Shown here piece after piece: positions 10,115 through 20,537 of a stretch of DNA of 64,000 nt. How positions within the stretch are numbered: the first letter of the stretch is position 1; every line of letters starts with the position of its first letter. The position numbers were made by a program, and so were the translations under genes. The notes beneath the pieces are model-generated. The model saw only the letters and a list, made by a program, of their open reading frames with translations, made no database searches and was not told where the DNA came from. The stretch is from Coniella vitis. Taxonomy: Eukaryota > Ascomycota > Sordariomycetes > Diaporthales > Schizoparmaceae. The stretch lies in assembly GCA_011317545.1 (NCBI GenBank), contig WUJK01000002.1, positions 1,550,001 through 1,614,000 on the forward strand, given 5' to 3'.

Positions 10115-12628
10115 CTAGAGAACCTTCTCAAACTGCGCCGGATCATACCTCCCGTCGTCCTTGACACTAGGTTTGACCTCGTTGAGCGCCTTGTTCCAGT
10201 CCGCCGCTGTAATCTCGTCCTGTTTCTCGCCGCTTTCCTCCGCATGCGCAGCGCTTATGTCTCCGCCGCCGTGGTAATATGTTCGCTCCAAACTGGCCTG
10301 CGCAGCAGCCTGCATCAAGTTGCCCAAGTCTGCGCCCGAGAAGCCGTCGCATCGAGTGTCCAGAGCAATTTTCTTGAGGAGCTCTTGCACTCTGGCCGGC
10401 TTCTCCTCCGTGGTTCCGGGAGTAGAAGTAGTAGTAGAGCCAACTCGTGTAGTTGTAGTCGTAGGCAAAGCCGGCTGTTTGATAGTGTTCCAGTAAATCG
10501 CCTGTAGGATATCCACTCTTTCCTCGCGCGAAGGCAATCCAACAAACACACTGGTGCCCAAGCGCCCCGGCCTTCGAATCGCAGGATCGATACAATCCGG
10601 GCGATTCGTGGCACCCACCACGTAAATCCCACTGCGATCTTCCACGCCATCCATCTCTGTCAACAGCGCATTGACCACCCTTGAGCTCGCATCTGACAAG
10701 GAATCATCCCGTTTCGGCACCAGCGCATCCATCTCATCAAAAAACAAGATACACGGCGCACTACTCCTCGCCCGGGCGAACAATGAGCGCACCGCACGCT
10801 CCGACTCACCGACATACTTGTTAAGCAGTTCTGGGCCCTTGATGCTGATAAAGTTTGCTTTGGACTCATTGGCGACGGCCTTTGCAACGAGTGTTTTGCC
10901 GCAGCCTGGTGGACCCCAGAGGAGAATTCCTGCGGCGGATTTAATTCCCACGCGGGCGAAGCGCTCGGGGTATTTGATAGGGCCGATGATGGACATTTCA
11001 AGACGTTTGCGGACGTCGGCGAGGGCGCCGACGTGGGACCATGTTGTGTCTGGAATGGCGCTGAAGCCTTCGCGTTTGGCGGCTGGTTGGACGGTTGCGA
11101 TGGCGGTTTTGAGGTGGTGCATCGTGATCTGCGCTGTGGAGATGTCGAGGCTGGTGAGGGAGGTGGAGAGACGGAACATGCGTTGGCCTGGGGTGAGGGC
11201 GGCTGATGGTGGCGGTGGTGGTATTGTTAGAGATAGTAGCTCATCGTTGCCCTCTGCAGCTCCTGCTTCTGAAGTGGAACGCAGCTGTGGAGGATCTGAA
11301 TCTCGACTTATACATGCTTCGGCAGCGTCAAAAACGGCAGCCGAAACGACGTGCTTAAGATCGGCGCCAACGTAACCTGGTGTGAGTCTTGCAAGAGCAG
11401 CAAAGTCAACATCCTCGGCGAGCTTCAAGTCCCTTGTCATGGACTTGAGAATTCTTTCGCGCGCGGGTTCGTTGGGCATGCCGATATCCACCTCGACGCC
11501 AAACCGCCGGCGTACTGTCGGGTCAATGCTGTCCGGTCTGTTGGTCGCTGCGAGCACGACAACATTGCCACCGCCAGCTGGGGGTAGTAAGCTCTCGTCA
11601 GCGCCAGTAAATGGGTTGCTGTTGCTCCCACCACGTCGACCAAGCCTGTCCATACCATGGCATATCTCAGCAACAATTCTGCCCTCCATGGCCTTTTGTG
11701 CACTGTCCTTCTTGCCTGCAATGCTGTCCAGCTCGTCGAGAAATATCAAACACGGCGCCAGCCGCATCGCCTCGTCAAAGATATCGCGAATATTCTTCTC
11801 GCTCTCTCCACTGGTACCGCCCACAAGACTGGGCGCCGAGACGGGGATAAACGCTACGCCCAGCTCAGCCGCGAGCGCATGCGCCAGCGTCGTCTTGCCG
11901 CACCCCGAAGGGCCATGCAGCAGCACGCCGTCATTGGGGTTGTATCCCAGCTCAGACAGCACCTCTGCACAGCGGAGGGGAATAAAGACAGAGCGCCGCA
12001 GCCGTTCCAGCGCCTTGTCCAGACCCGCAAGGTCGGCAAGACTGATGTCCCGCGGCGGTGAGCGGTCAATCTCCTTGGTGTCCTTGCGCCGGCGCTTTGG
12101 CTTCGATTCGCCGTTGGGTTGGCGGTCACCGCCCACGTTTGCAGCCTTGACTGCTTCTGATGCTGTTGTGTCGATGTCCATGGCGTCGTGGAGCGCTACA
12201 GGTGTCTTTGCGCCCGTTGTGGACGAAGCAGCCGAGTCGGGCCCAGATGCACCACCAGCAGGCGCCTTGAAGTTCCAATGCTTGGTCAACTGCTTGTTGA
12301 GCAGCGAAGCGTCCTTTTCCTCGCGTGTGCGTTTGGCACTGCTTGCTTTGAGCTGCAGTTCCTGCTCAAGCTCCTCGTCCGAATCCACGTCCCGCAGAGC
12401 ATCGGATTTCTCCTCCTCACGGCGCACATGCAGAACGCGCTCAATGGCATCCTCGAGGGGCCTCTTCTTTTGGCGCTTAAGGCTCGAATTGGACCGCTGA
12501 ATGTACTCGTAGATGGTGCTGATGGTAACGCGGGCCGGTGCCTTGCCCGTTTCGCTGAGAAAGTCGTCCCCGTATTTTTTTACGATTTGGTACACATCGC
12601 GATCCAGGCTGTGGCGGAGACTGGGCAT
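10115..12628 (-). CDS. RIX7: Ribosome-biogenesis AAA ATPase RIX7 (NVL family)
   Basis: This tandem AAA+ ATPase extracts assembly factors such as Nsa1 from pre-60S particles in the nucleolus. The intronless frame gives 837 residues from the ATG at 12628 (MPSLRHSLDRDVYQIV, the NVL-type N-terminal domain). A Lys/Arg- and acid-rich linker with KPKRRRK (nuclear localisation) follows. AAA1 has Walker A GPSGCGKT (about 239-246), Walker B LIFLDEL and RRRFG arginine finger. AAA2 has GPPGCGKT (about 572-579), ILFFDEMD, and GATNRPDCIDPAIRRPGR. Both Walker sites look intact. The ORF extends upstream past this ATG, but that part is non-conserved and contains a run of lysines from a T-rich promoter tract. 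Its length is slightly above that of yeast Rix7. Confidence 0.95.
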   Translation of the reverse strand: MPSLRHSLDRDVYQIVKKYGDDFLSETGKAPARVTISTIYEYIQRSNSSLKRQKKRPLEDAIERVLHVRREEEKSDALRDVDSDEELEQELQLKASSAKRTREEKDASLLNKQLTKHWNFKAPAGGASGPDSAASSTTGAKTPVALHDAMDIDTTASEAVKAANVGGDRQPNGESKPKRRRKDTKEIDRSPPRDISLADLAGLDKALERLRRSVFIPLRCAEVLSELGYNPNDGVLLHGPSGCGKTTLAHALAAELGVAFIPVSAPSLVGGTSGESEKNIRDIFDEAMRLAPCLIFLDELDSIAGKKDSAQKAMEGRIVAEICHGMDRLGRRGGSNSNPFTGADESLLPPAGGGNVVVLAATNRPDSIDPTVRRRFGVEVDIGMPNEPARERILKSMTRDLKLAEDVDFAALARLTPGYVGADLKHVVSAAVFDAAEACISRDSDPPQLRSTSEAGAAEGNDELLSLTIPPPPPSAALTPGQRMFRLSTSLTSLDISTAQITMHHLKTAIATVQPAAKREGFSAIPDTTWSHVGALADVRKRLEMSIIGPIKYPERFARVGIKSAAGILLWGPPGCGKTLVAKAVANESKANFISIKGPELLNKYVGESERAVRSLFARARSSAPCILFFDEMDALVPKRDDSLSDASSRVVNALLTEMDGVEDRSGIYVVGATNRPDCIDPAIRRPGRLGTSVFVGLPSREERVDILQAIYWNTIKQPALPTTTTTRVGSTTTSTPGTTEEKPARVQELLKKIALDTRCDGFSGADLGNLMQAAAQASLERTYYHGGGDISAAHAEESGEKQDEITAADWNKALNEVKPSVKDDGRYDPAQFEKVL

Positions 12629-14150
12629 GTTTGTATGTATTTCCTGTTTCTCTTGCTGAGATTGTTGTGAGGTGGTGAGCTGTATATTGCAAGAAACACC
12701 CAAAGACGAATGGTCTTTTTCTTTCTTTCCTTTTTTTTTTTTAGTTGACACGCTCGTCCACCATGGCCCGCTCCCGATATCAGCTTTCCAGATCCCTGTG
12801 CGCAGGAGTGGTTGTGGTGGTGAGACGGGCTTATTAGATATCAAAGTCTCCCCAGAAAAATCATTCCGTGACCGAATTTCGCAGTGACACTGAGTTGCCC
12901 GCCAAAATCTCGTACAGTGTAAATCGCGGGCTGATTTTTTTCTAGGTTTTCAGGGTTAGGGTCTCATCTCGGATATGGGGGTTCTTAACTAAGACTCGCA
13001 TGTGACAATCCAACCATTGAACAATGACCAGGTGAACAAACGAACCATAATGTGCTTATTTTCGATTATTCTCAAGGTCTGTGTTCCTTTCACCCTAAAT
13101 TCAATGTGTCTATATGCTATTCTGGGATATGAAACGCGGTGGACCACCACCTTTTTCTTAGGTTAGCTCAACACGACCGGCACTGCAGCAAGGGCAACGA
13201 GGCTGGCAATACACGAATACTGCTAAGCCATTCAAACGAGCACTCGAGAAAAAACAGATCACGCCAAGAACTACAAGACACTGAACCTCGTATACGGACT
13301 TTTGTCGCAAGTCTTTTGATATTTTCAGAATATTGCACATTCCTAGTCAATTCCTCCTCCTAGTCCACGGGCCCAGGACCGGAGCTCGTTGATCCCATTG
13401 TGGCGAAGAAAACACCAAAGTTTTAGATAAATATAGCCCTGTTTGTCTCACTGGGGGGGGGGGTGAAAATGCGGCATTCTAGATCGGTGTTTTTCCCTCA
13501 CAGCGTTCCTCATGCCCAGTTATACTGTGTCAACAGTCCAGGTGAAGCAGCCTTGCGTTCATTATCTTCCATAATAGAAAATCATCCGCACTCGAAATTG
13601 TCATATTGACGAGCAGAATCTTGAGCTGCAGGACGTGGACTTGATTTGATTTCATTGTTACCACTGTCGTAAGCTATATAGAGCACAAGGAGTCGCTTCA
13701 CAGATTCACATGAAGGGCTGGTGTACGGTCGCAAGCATTCCAGTCAGTCGTCTGAATAGACCAGTGGAACAAGTTTAGGGGATTCCAAGTACGTGGGTTG
13801 CTATTACCATACACTAGTAGCCTGTGGCTTTCGAGCGGCAGAGAAAGTTGTGTTTTGCCCCCCCCCCCCCAAAATTCTTTGCTTTTTCGCACTCGAGGGT
13901 CGTGATATATATCCCTTGCTTCCCGCATAGACCTTTTGAACCCCAGCTTGGTATGCAATCTACCATGGACAGCAGCCCCTTTTGTTTTTGTGTGCGTCTT
14001 AAAGAAGCTTCGTCGTGACTGCAATCCTGCCTTCTCTTTTCTAGTCAGTTGTTTGATTGCCGAAAATCATAAACCAACTCTGTACAGTCTTTTTGATTTC
14101 CAATGGTCAAGGCGTCCGTCCTAACGATCTGAGGCCCATGATCAGTTGTC
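12629..14150. other. Gene-poor intergenic region with G11 and C13 tracts
   Basis: This 1.5-kb region lies between RIX7 and the downstream orphan, with starts facing apart, so both promoters are here. It has a T-rich tract near 12730, 11 consecutive G at 13453-13463 and 13 consecutive C at 13858-13870. The small ORFs around 13140-14020 have no protein-like conservation that I can see. Confidence 0.5.
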
Positions 14151-15167
14151 ATGGCAGCACAGCCACGGCCGAGAAAAGCCCGCCGATGCGCTTCCCAAGG
14201 ATCCTTTGTTGATCCAGAGGAGTTGACGAGACGCCTTAGTTTATTGCTCATTCAAGAGCAATGCCGCGAGCGAGAGGGACAGAATAGCAAGGAAGACAAG
14301 AACCTGGTTTACGCACGACGAGACGAAGCAGAACGTAGCATTCGAAGTATTCGGACGCAGTCAGCGATAACATCAGCATCGTCTCGAAAGACGCCCAGCC
14401 AGACTTCACCGACAACCAAGCTCGCGCCTGCACCCCGGCTACTCCCACAGGGAAGCTCGACATCGCAGCCGGCAGGTAGAAAAGGTCCATTCATCAAGCG
14501 GTCCCAGAAGACAGCCAACGCACTCGACAGATCAGAATCAACTTTCAGGGCGAATGATGAACTTCAAGTGGGCCGGAGGCTAAGATGTGAATCAGCGCCA
14601 GATCTGCAAAATATCAAAGAGTTTGAATATCCAGCCGACATCGAAAAGTCCAATGGACTTTGCTATCCGGAGGAGACGCCATTGAAACAAAATCGTCGAT
14701 TCTCGGTAATGCCATGGCTGGGTAATAAAGCTCGAGGGTGGGAAGAAGCTGGTACCTCACATGCACCAAGTCAGTCTCTCGCATCACCCAAGCGTCGCGA
14801 ATGTTTGGAGGAAGCAGGGTCTTCTGGCTTGACAAGCTTGCTGCCTCGAACGCGATCAGTGTTGTTGGAGATTGTCGAGACGTATGAGGAACCACGACCA
14901 GACAAAGAAGCCAAGGAGCAGACAGAGCATCAGAGCAATGACGCGACGTGGATCAACTCAAAAAGGAGCTTCACAGGTCTGCAAAGGGCGCCAATGCCAC
15001 GCAAACAGTCGTCCATCCTGAAGAAACTGGACAGTTATTGGTTTATCAAGACCCGGCCTGCCAACGAAAGAGGCACAACCAAATCATGCCCAAAGGACGA
15101 CGACAGGGCGCTGCGAGGTGCAGCGAAGCCAAGAAAATTCGCATTTTTGTCAAAGCTGAGGCTCTAG
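14151..15167 (+). CDS. Intrinsically disordered protein of unknown function
   Basis: A single open frame of 338 residues begins at an ATG in good context (gtcATGG). The protein is rich in Arg, Ser, Thr and Gln and is mostly predicted to be disordered by composition. It starts MAAQPRPRKARRCASQGSF and has an N-terminal amphipathic stretch (DPEELTRRLSLLLIQEQ). Scattered basic Ser-containing motifs such as RRFSVMP, RKQSSILKK and KRSFTG look like kinase targets. The C-terminus is basic (RKFAFLSKLRL). I see no signal peptide, membrane span or catalytic motif. No intron signals are needed. I do not recognise the family; a lineage-specific regulatory protein is possible, a spurious ORF is unlikely at this length. 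Confidence 0.6.
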   Translation: MAAQPRPRKARRCASQGSFVDPEELTRRLSLLLIQEQCREREGQNSKEDKNLVYARRDEAERSIRSIRTQSAITSASSRKTPSQTSPTTKLAPAPRLLPQGSSTSQPAGRKGPFIKRSQKTANALDRSESTFRANDELQVGRRLRCESAPDLQNIKEFEYPADIEKSNGLCYPEETPLKQNRRFSVMPWLGNKARGWEEAGTSHAPSQSLASPKRRECLEEAGSSGLTSLLPRTRSVLLEIVETYEEPRPDKEAKEQTEHQSNDATWINSKRSFTGLQRAPMPRKQSSILKKLDSYWFIKTRPANERGTTKSCPKDDDRALRGAAKPRKFAFLSKLRL

Positions 15168-15371
15168 TCAATCGGACGAAACCCAACCCGGGATTCCCGC
15201 GAAATGTAGTAAAGGCGGGGAGGAGGGAGGGTTGAATGGAAGCAACACATACAAGCAGACAGTATAGCTCAAGTCAAGAATCCGAGTTGGATGTTACCAA
15301 CGCTTCAATATTGAAGCAACATAATGTCTAATCAGATGCACGCATCTTTTCTTCATGTGCCTTGTTGCACC

Positions 15372-16270
15372 TCAAGCCCACTTCTGCTCCGCCTCGATTA
15401 GTTCCTCAATGAGCTTGACGTCGTCCTGGTTGGCCTGCTGCCGTATCATGTCCGTCACGTCAACGGCTGACTTGTCTTGCTTTGACAGGAGATGCAACAC
15501 GAGCTCGCAGTACTCCCTTACGGCGTCACCATCCTCGCCAGGGTCTGTGCGCGCCTTGCGCAGAGCTTCCTTACCGCGCTTCATTCCGGTGTCGTGCGTC
15601 CACTTGGGCTTTTTGGATTGGTAACCCGGCGCCTGGGCCAAAGTCCAAGGGAGACCGCCACGACCCGGCTGCTGCTGCTCGTCTTTTGGTGGGAGGGTTG
15701 CAGCATTTATGCTGGCGAGCTTGGCTGGAAGACCCGGGTATCGTTTGAAGAGCTGCGCCAGCTGAGGCGCGTCATCTAGCACACTGAAGGGGTGCGCGTC
15801 GCGTTTTCGAGACTTCTCGGCTTTGTTCGTGGGCGGCTTAGGAGGCAGCGATTGTTTTGGAGGATCGGGCGGGTGATTTTCCTTGTGGGAGCGAAAGCAG
15901 GCGACCGAACAACTGTTCGTTGTGAGTTAGCATAACCTGTCGACACAGCGTGACCTGAGAGACTGCCGGTATGCTTGACTGACTATGGCAATGCGCAGCG
16001 AGGGCATTTGTATTTGCCGGGTTCATTATCACAAACACCACATGGCTTTGGCTGTGGCTTTGACGCTGGGCCAGGTGCGATTTCGTCGGCTGCTATAGGG
16101 TTGTTGGCTTGCGCTGTTGTGTTGCCGGCGGTCTTTTCGATTGGGATGGTATCGTTGTTTGCCGAGGCAGAATCTCCAGTGTCAACGTTTTGCTGAGCAA
16201 CCCCAGAGTCTGGCACTTTGTCTTGTTCTTCAGGTATCGACATGGCTGCTACTGTTGCTTCTTCTCCCAT
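15372..16270 (-). CDS. HIT-type zinc-finger protein (box C/D snoRNP or chromatin factor)
   Basis: Exons 16270-15984 and 15912-15372 (donor GTCAGT, GCTAAC branch, CAG acceptor) give 275 residues. The splice falls inside the zinc finger and restores it exactly: CGVC (C77, C80), KCPRC (C89, C92), YCSVAC (C97, C101), then H105 and H109. This is the zf-HIT pattern of Hit1/ZNHIT3, Bcd1/ZNHIT6 and Vps71. The 75-residue N-terminus is acidic and disordered. The C-terminal half carries LPWTLAQAPGYQSKKPKWTH and a helical tail ending IEELIEAEQKWA. Family members act in box C/D snoRNP assembly or SWR1 chromatin remodelling; which one applies cannot be told from this sequence. The gene shares a 365-bp divergent promoter with NFU1. 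Confidence 0.82.
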
Positions 16271-16635
16271 TTCTGGTGTTTGGTAATGTTGTGAACAAAG
16301 AAAGAAAATTGGGGAAGAAGGAAAAGAATGGCAGGATTCAAAATTCAGAGTAGTACATGTCGTTTGGGCGCGGGCTGAGAATTGCTTGCCAGTTCTACCC
16401 AGAGCCCCAAAACTTTCTTGCAAGGGGGTCCCATGCACCTGGAAATTCCGGGGAACCCCACTACGGCCATGACGCAAAGCAATATGCCAACAATTCTTTT
16501 TGCTTTTGTCAGCACAAATGGCGACGGCACTATATATGCACAAGGTCTTTTGCCATCTCACTTTGTATGTTGTGCCATCCCTACTCCGCGTTCCCTTCCG
16601 ACCAGCCTCTTTGAGAACTCATGGGACCGCTCAAG
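16271..16635. promoter_or_regulatory. Divergent promoter between HIT-finger gene and NFU1
   Basis: The two start codons face away from each other across 365 bases, so promoters and 5' UTRs of both genes lie here. No defined element is visible. Confidence 0.45.
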
Positions 16636-17666
16636 ATGAATCCACGCAGATTTCTCCTCTCATCACAGAGCATTCTGTCCACGACGCGGTCGTCGCCGGC
16701 CCGCTCCAGCCAGAGCATCTCCCATTTGGTTGCCCAGAGGCAAATTCACAGCCGTCCATCCCTATCGCGTCTTCCAGCACTTACAACCTCGGCACGGCCT
16801 TCTCTACAACCAAGACAGTCGTCGCTGCTCCCCGGGATACCTACGACTTTTGGAAAACGCACCATCTTCATCCAGACTGAAGGAACACCGAATCCAGACG
16901 CACTCAAGTTTCTACCAAACCACCGCGTGCTGCCGGAGAATCTCCCCACGACTTTCATCGAGTACCTCAACCCGCGCAGCACGATCTCTCCTCCCCATGC
17001 CTCACCTTTAGCTTCGAAGCTCATGGCCATCGACGGTGTCAAGTCAATCTTCTACGGCGCCGACTTTATCACGGTCACCAAGGACGCAGACGCCAACTGG
17101 GCGCATATTCGGCCAGAGGTGTTCTCGCTCATTACCGAGGCTGTTACCAGCGGCCAAAAGATTGTGAATGTAACTGAAAAGGGCGAGGGTGAGGGTGCAG
17201 ATGGTGCGCTGGGAGAGGTGGACAGCCTCGCGTACAACGAGAACGACAGCGAGGTTGTGGGTATGATCAAGGAGCTACTCGAGACAAGAATTAGGCCGGC
17301 TATCCAAGAAGACGGCGGTGATATTGAGTTTCGCGGTTTCGAAGACGGAAAAGTATTGCTCAAGCTCCGGGGCGCATGCCGGACTTGCGATTCCAGCACT
17401 GTTACACTAAAGAATGGTATCGAGGGCATGTTGATGCACTATGTAAGCTTCCCTCTGTCACTCTATCAAACCTTGACAACATCAGATTGCTAACTGTATT
17501 GTGTGCTCAATAGATCGAGGAGGTGCAAGGAGTGGTTCAGGTGCTGGACGAGGAGGAAGAAATAGCCCTCAAAGAGTTTGCCAAGTTTGAAGAAAAGCTC
17601 AAGCAGCAGAAGGGCAGTGTGCCACCTACCTCACCGGGTCCCGGCTCCATCGACACCGTCGCCTGA
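16636..17666 (+). CDS. NFU1: Mitochondrial iron-sulfur scaffold/carrier NFU1
   Basis: NFU1 delivers [4Fe-4S] clusters late in mitochondrial assembly, for example to lipoate synthase and complex II. Exons 16636-17442 and 17514-17666 (GTAAGC donor, TAG acceptor, phase 0) give 319 residues. Another in-frame ATG at 16621 would add five residues, but the second has a better context (A at -3). The first 75 residues are a Ser/Arg-rich presequence. The Nfu_N domain follows (FIQTEGTPNPDALKFLPNHR ... KSIFYGADFITVTK). The C-terminal NifU-like domain contains IQEDGGDIEFRGF and the cluster-binding CxxC of GACRTCDSSTVTLKNGIEG (C248, C251). Both cysteines are intact. An acidic Gly/Glu linker joins the domains. 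Confidence 0.95.
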
Positions 17667-18657
17667 TGTGTTTAATGGCTAGACCATCAAGTACACACAT
17701 TTTTGATTCTCTCTTTTCTTTGGACTTTCTTGAGATACCACCACATTTTTCAGTCGCTGCTCCGCGATCCAATCACAACTTCAAAATAGATCAGTCACAG
17801 CCATCTTGCATGCGTGACATGAGCGCCAAACTTGCGTTGCACTTTGAAATACTTGGAAACCACGGAGTGTGAAATAATCGACCTACGCCTGTTCTTTCAT
17901 ACCAATCGCGGCGCATCGCCGAGCGACGACCAGCAAAGTCCTATGTGCAAATTTGCAGCCACATGGAGTTCAGGTTCTTGAACCCTTCCAACCTCCCCTA
18001 TGCGCACTTTTGGCGCATCAACGTACAAATATGTCCCCGATGGCAGTTTCGAAGGATGCCACTCGCCCACCCAGTACGCCAACCCTTTTGGCCCAGCTTC
18101 GGGAAAGGATAAATTTGGGATCGCGCGCATGCAAGAGAATTGGGGATTTGAAGGATTCGGTACCAGGGTTATTCCTCCCCAATCTGGGGGCGCAGCGGTC
18201 CTTTTTGACTGTGGTGCTACGCCGAGTCATCTAAACGTGTTCTTCTGCAATGCGTCCGTGGCGCAGGGCTGCCAACGTCCGTCTTTGTTCTTTTGGGGGC
18301 TTCTTCGCTGACCGGCCCTCATCCCTCTGATGGATGAGCTGAACAAAAGATACACACAACAACCCGTAAGGCTGTGGTAGTATGCATTCCTTTTAACGAA
18401 GTATATAGTATCTGAGGGAAGGCTGATTTTGTGTAATTTTCCTCGCGTTTCCCTACCTCTGCATCTTCTTGCTCATAGACCAACGTCACTTTTACTTGCA
18501 CTCTTCGGGGTTTATCCACGAATTGTTGACAATCACCATCAACAGGAGCCACAGAAGAACAAACATCAACATTCTGAAGGCATCTTCACAATTTATCAGA
18601 ACAAGTACCAAACAAATCTATTCTGGACGTACCCCAAGACCAACCACACCCACGAAG
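17667..18657. other. Intergenic region upstream of the small secreted protein gene
   Basis: About 1 kb without a convincing gene. The ORFs around 17950-18310 overlap on both strands and look like chance. The last 200 bases are A/C-rich (CAACA, ACCAA) as in many fungal 5' UTRs. Confidence 0.45.
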
Positions 18658-19047
18658 ATGCAAATACAAACCACCCTCCTCGTTCTCACCGCCTTCCTCG
18701 GCTCAACGTCCGGCCTTGCAAGCGGCGCTCGACCAGCACCAGCACCAGCCGCAGCCGCAAATGCAGCCGCTCCAAGACTCGATCGGAGCGACGGCAAAGG
18801 GGTCGGCGCTAGCCCCATTGTTGCCGCTCGCGCAACAAGTACTACAACGGCCGAACCATCCGTTTACACCGACTGCATCACTGCAGCGCGCCAGGGCATG
18901 GATCGCGGGTGCGACTGGCAAAGGAACTACTTTACATGCACGGATGGCGTCCAAGTGCTGTTTACCTGCACGGGGGGTTGTTATCTTGACACCGGGGAGG
19001 CTCCAAGGTGTAATGATGGGGTTGCGCAATGGGTGGGAACGTATTAG
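18658..19047 (+). CDS. Small cysteine-rich secreted protein
   Basis: The ATG at 18658 opens a clear signal peptide (MQIQTTLLVLTAFLGSTSG) of about 19-22 residues, so I prefer it to the upstream in-frame codon at 18469. The 129-residue product continues with an Ala/Pro-rich spacer (APAPAAAANAAAP) and a compact C-terminal module with six cysteines (YTDC, RGCDW, YFTC, LFTC, GGCY, PRC), enough for three disulfides. It ends GVAQWVGTY. There is no intron. Size, secretion signal and even cysteine number are what is expected of fungal small secreted or effector-like proteins. The family is not one I can name, and no activity should be inferred. Confidence 0.68.
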   Translation: MQIQTTLLVLTAFLGSTSGLASGARPAPAPAAAANAAAPRLDRSDGKGVGASPIVAARATSTTTAEPSVYTDCITAARQGMDRGCDWQRNYFTCTDGVQVLFTCTGGCYLDTGEAPRCNDGVAQWVGTY

Positions 19048-20162
19048 GAAGAGATGAATCAAGTTTTCTTTGGGGGGCTTGATCGTTGAGACGGATCCGG
19101 AGAAGAATGAACGGGCTGGCTTAATTGTATGTAATGACGGTTTGGTAATGAGTGCTACGTGGAGATCGTGGAGCTATAGCGGAGCGAAAGAGACTACAAC
19201 ACTCTGGCCTTCTCGGATGATGACACCAAGAGACAGAAGTTGTGGCATGGTTTTCTCTTCGGTCACTTTTCGATACCTGCTGGCTGCTATGACAGCTGTA
19301 ATGGAGGGACAATGGTTGGACATGTTCATAGCGCTCATTCTCTTATTGCTTCACGAGCTTCACTTGTTCTTGCTTCCACAGATTTCTCTGTTACTGAAAA
19401 TCAACACGATAACCCATGCGATTTGCTCACCCTGCCATCTCCTGGCTGTCGGTCAGACGCGTGGTAGAAGGCTTACAACTCGATACAATGCTAACAGGCG
19501 CAACCGCCTTCAGTCGCCCATCAACAAATCCTTCTGTATGATTACAACCAGCCTCCTAAGGCAAAAAGACCGGCCCCAACCTCTCTGCTGACTATATGTG
19601 CATATACTATAGTATACACTTACAGCGACATTTCTCCTCTTTTCCCCCTCTACTCGTAAGCACCTCTGATACGGCACTCATCTCTGACGCTCTCTGCAGC
19701 TACGGGGATGCTCAGCCTTTATGCAGGGGACAACGAGTGCGTTACCGCTTTAAGCAAGAAATGGGTTGTGTTTGTGCTAAATTATTGGGGTGTAACAAAG
19801 CCAAGTAAAGCAAAGCAAGCGGGGCCAAGGAGGAGAATCGAACGTGTACTATGTAGATGAAGAGCTGATCTGGTAAAGGAAAAGAAAAACAAGGACACCA
19901 ATGCGTAAGCTTTCAGGGTTTGGTTTTGTTGTTGCTTAGAGCTTACGAATTTCGATACCCATCTTTCACCAGTCCTTCTGTATAGTCTGCACGGCTTGCG
20001 AAAAGCGTCCGGGCATTGGTACTCCTACCAGGTGCGTATGCAATGCTTCCAGCCCACAGACGTCCTGTGAGGAAGACTTGGTATAACTGGTGGTTTGATT
20101 GAATAATAATAAAAGTAATAAATGATGAGAGTATTGATGATGATGAAGCTGAAGACGACAAC

Positions 20163-20195
<33 letters not shown>

Positions 20196-20537
20196 AATAA
20201 TAATGATGATAATGATGATGATGATGATGATGTAATAGTAGTAATTGTTGTTGTGCTGTTGCCGTTGATCTGTAGTGGGTGATCACTGCCTCAAGTGCTC
20301 AGCCGACGACAAAAGATGCAGCAACGCCCTGTCATCAATGTCCAGCGTTGAATTTCGCCCCAACATTTGCAGTAAAGCAGCAGTAAGTAGACGGCGTTTC
20401 ATGGAAAGCATAGAGGTTTCACCGCCACCCCTAAGTGGTAAGGAAGTACCATCTAGCTCTTCACGCCAATGATGCGTACGTAAATATATGTGTGCGTTCC
20501 TTATCTGATTTCTTGCTTGTCTTTGTTCTCGTTATGA
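19048..20537. other. Intergenic region with a GAT microsatellite
   Basis: About 1.5 kb between the secreted-protein gene and the 3' end of the RasGEF. Apart from a TACTATGTA site at 19847 and the GAT repeat at 20163-20232, I see no gene. Confidence 0.5.
20163..20232 (+). repeat. GAT/GATAAT microsatellite
   Basis: A 70-base run of GAT triplets interrupted by a few AAT units. It lies in non-coding DNA beyond the 3' end of the RasGEF gene. Confidence 0.95.

Noticed and set aside
19825..19850. GAATCGAAC resembling a minus-strand tRNA T-loop
   Set aside because: No paired T stem, anticodon arm or acceptor stem can be formed around it.
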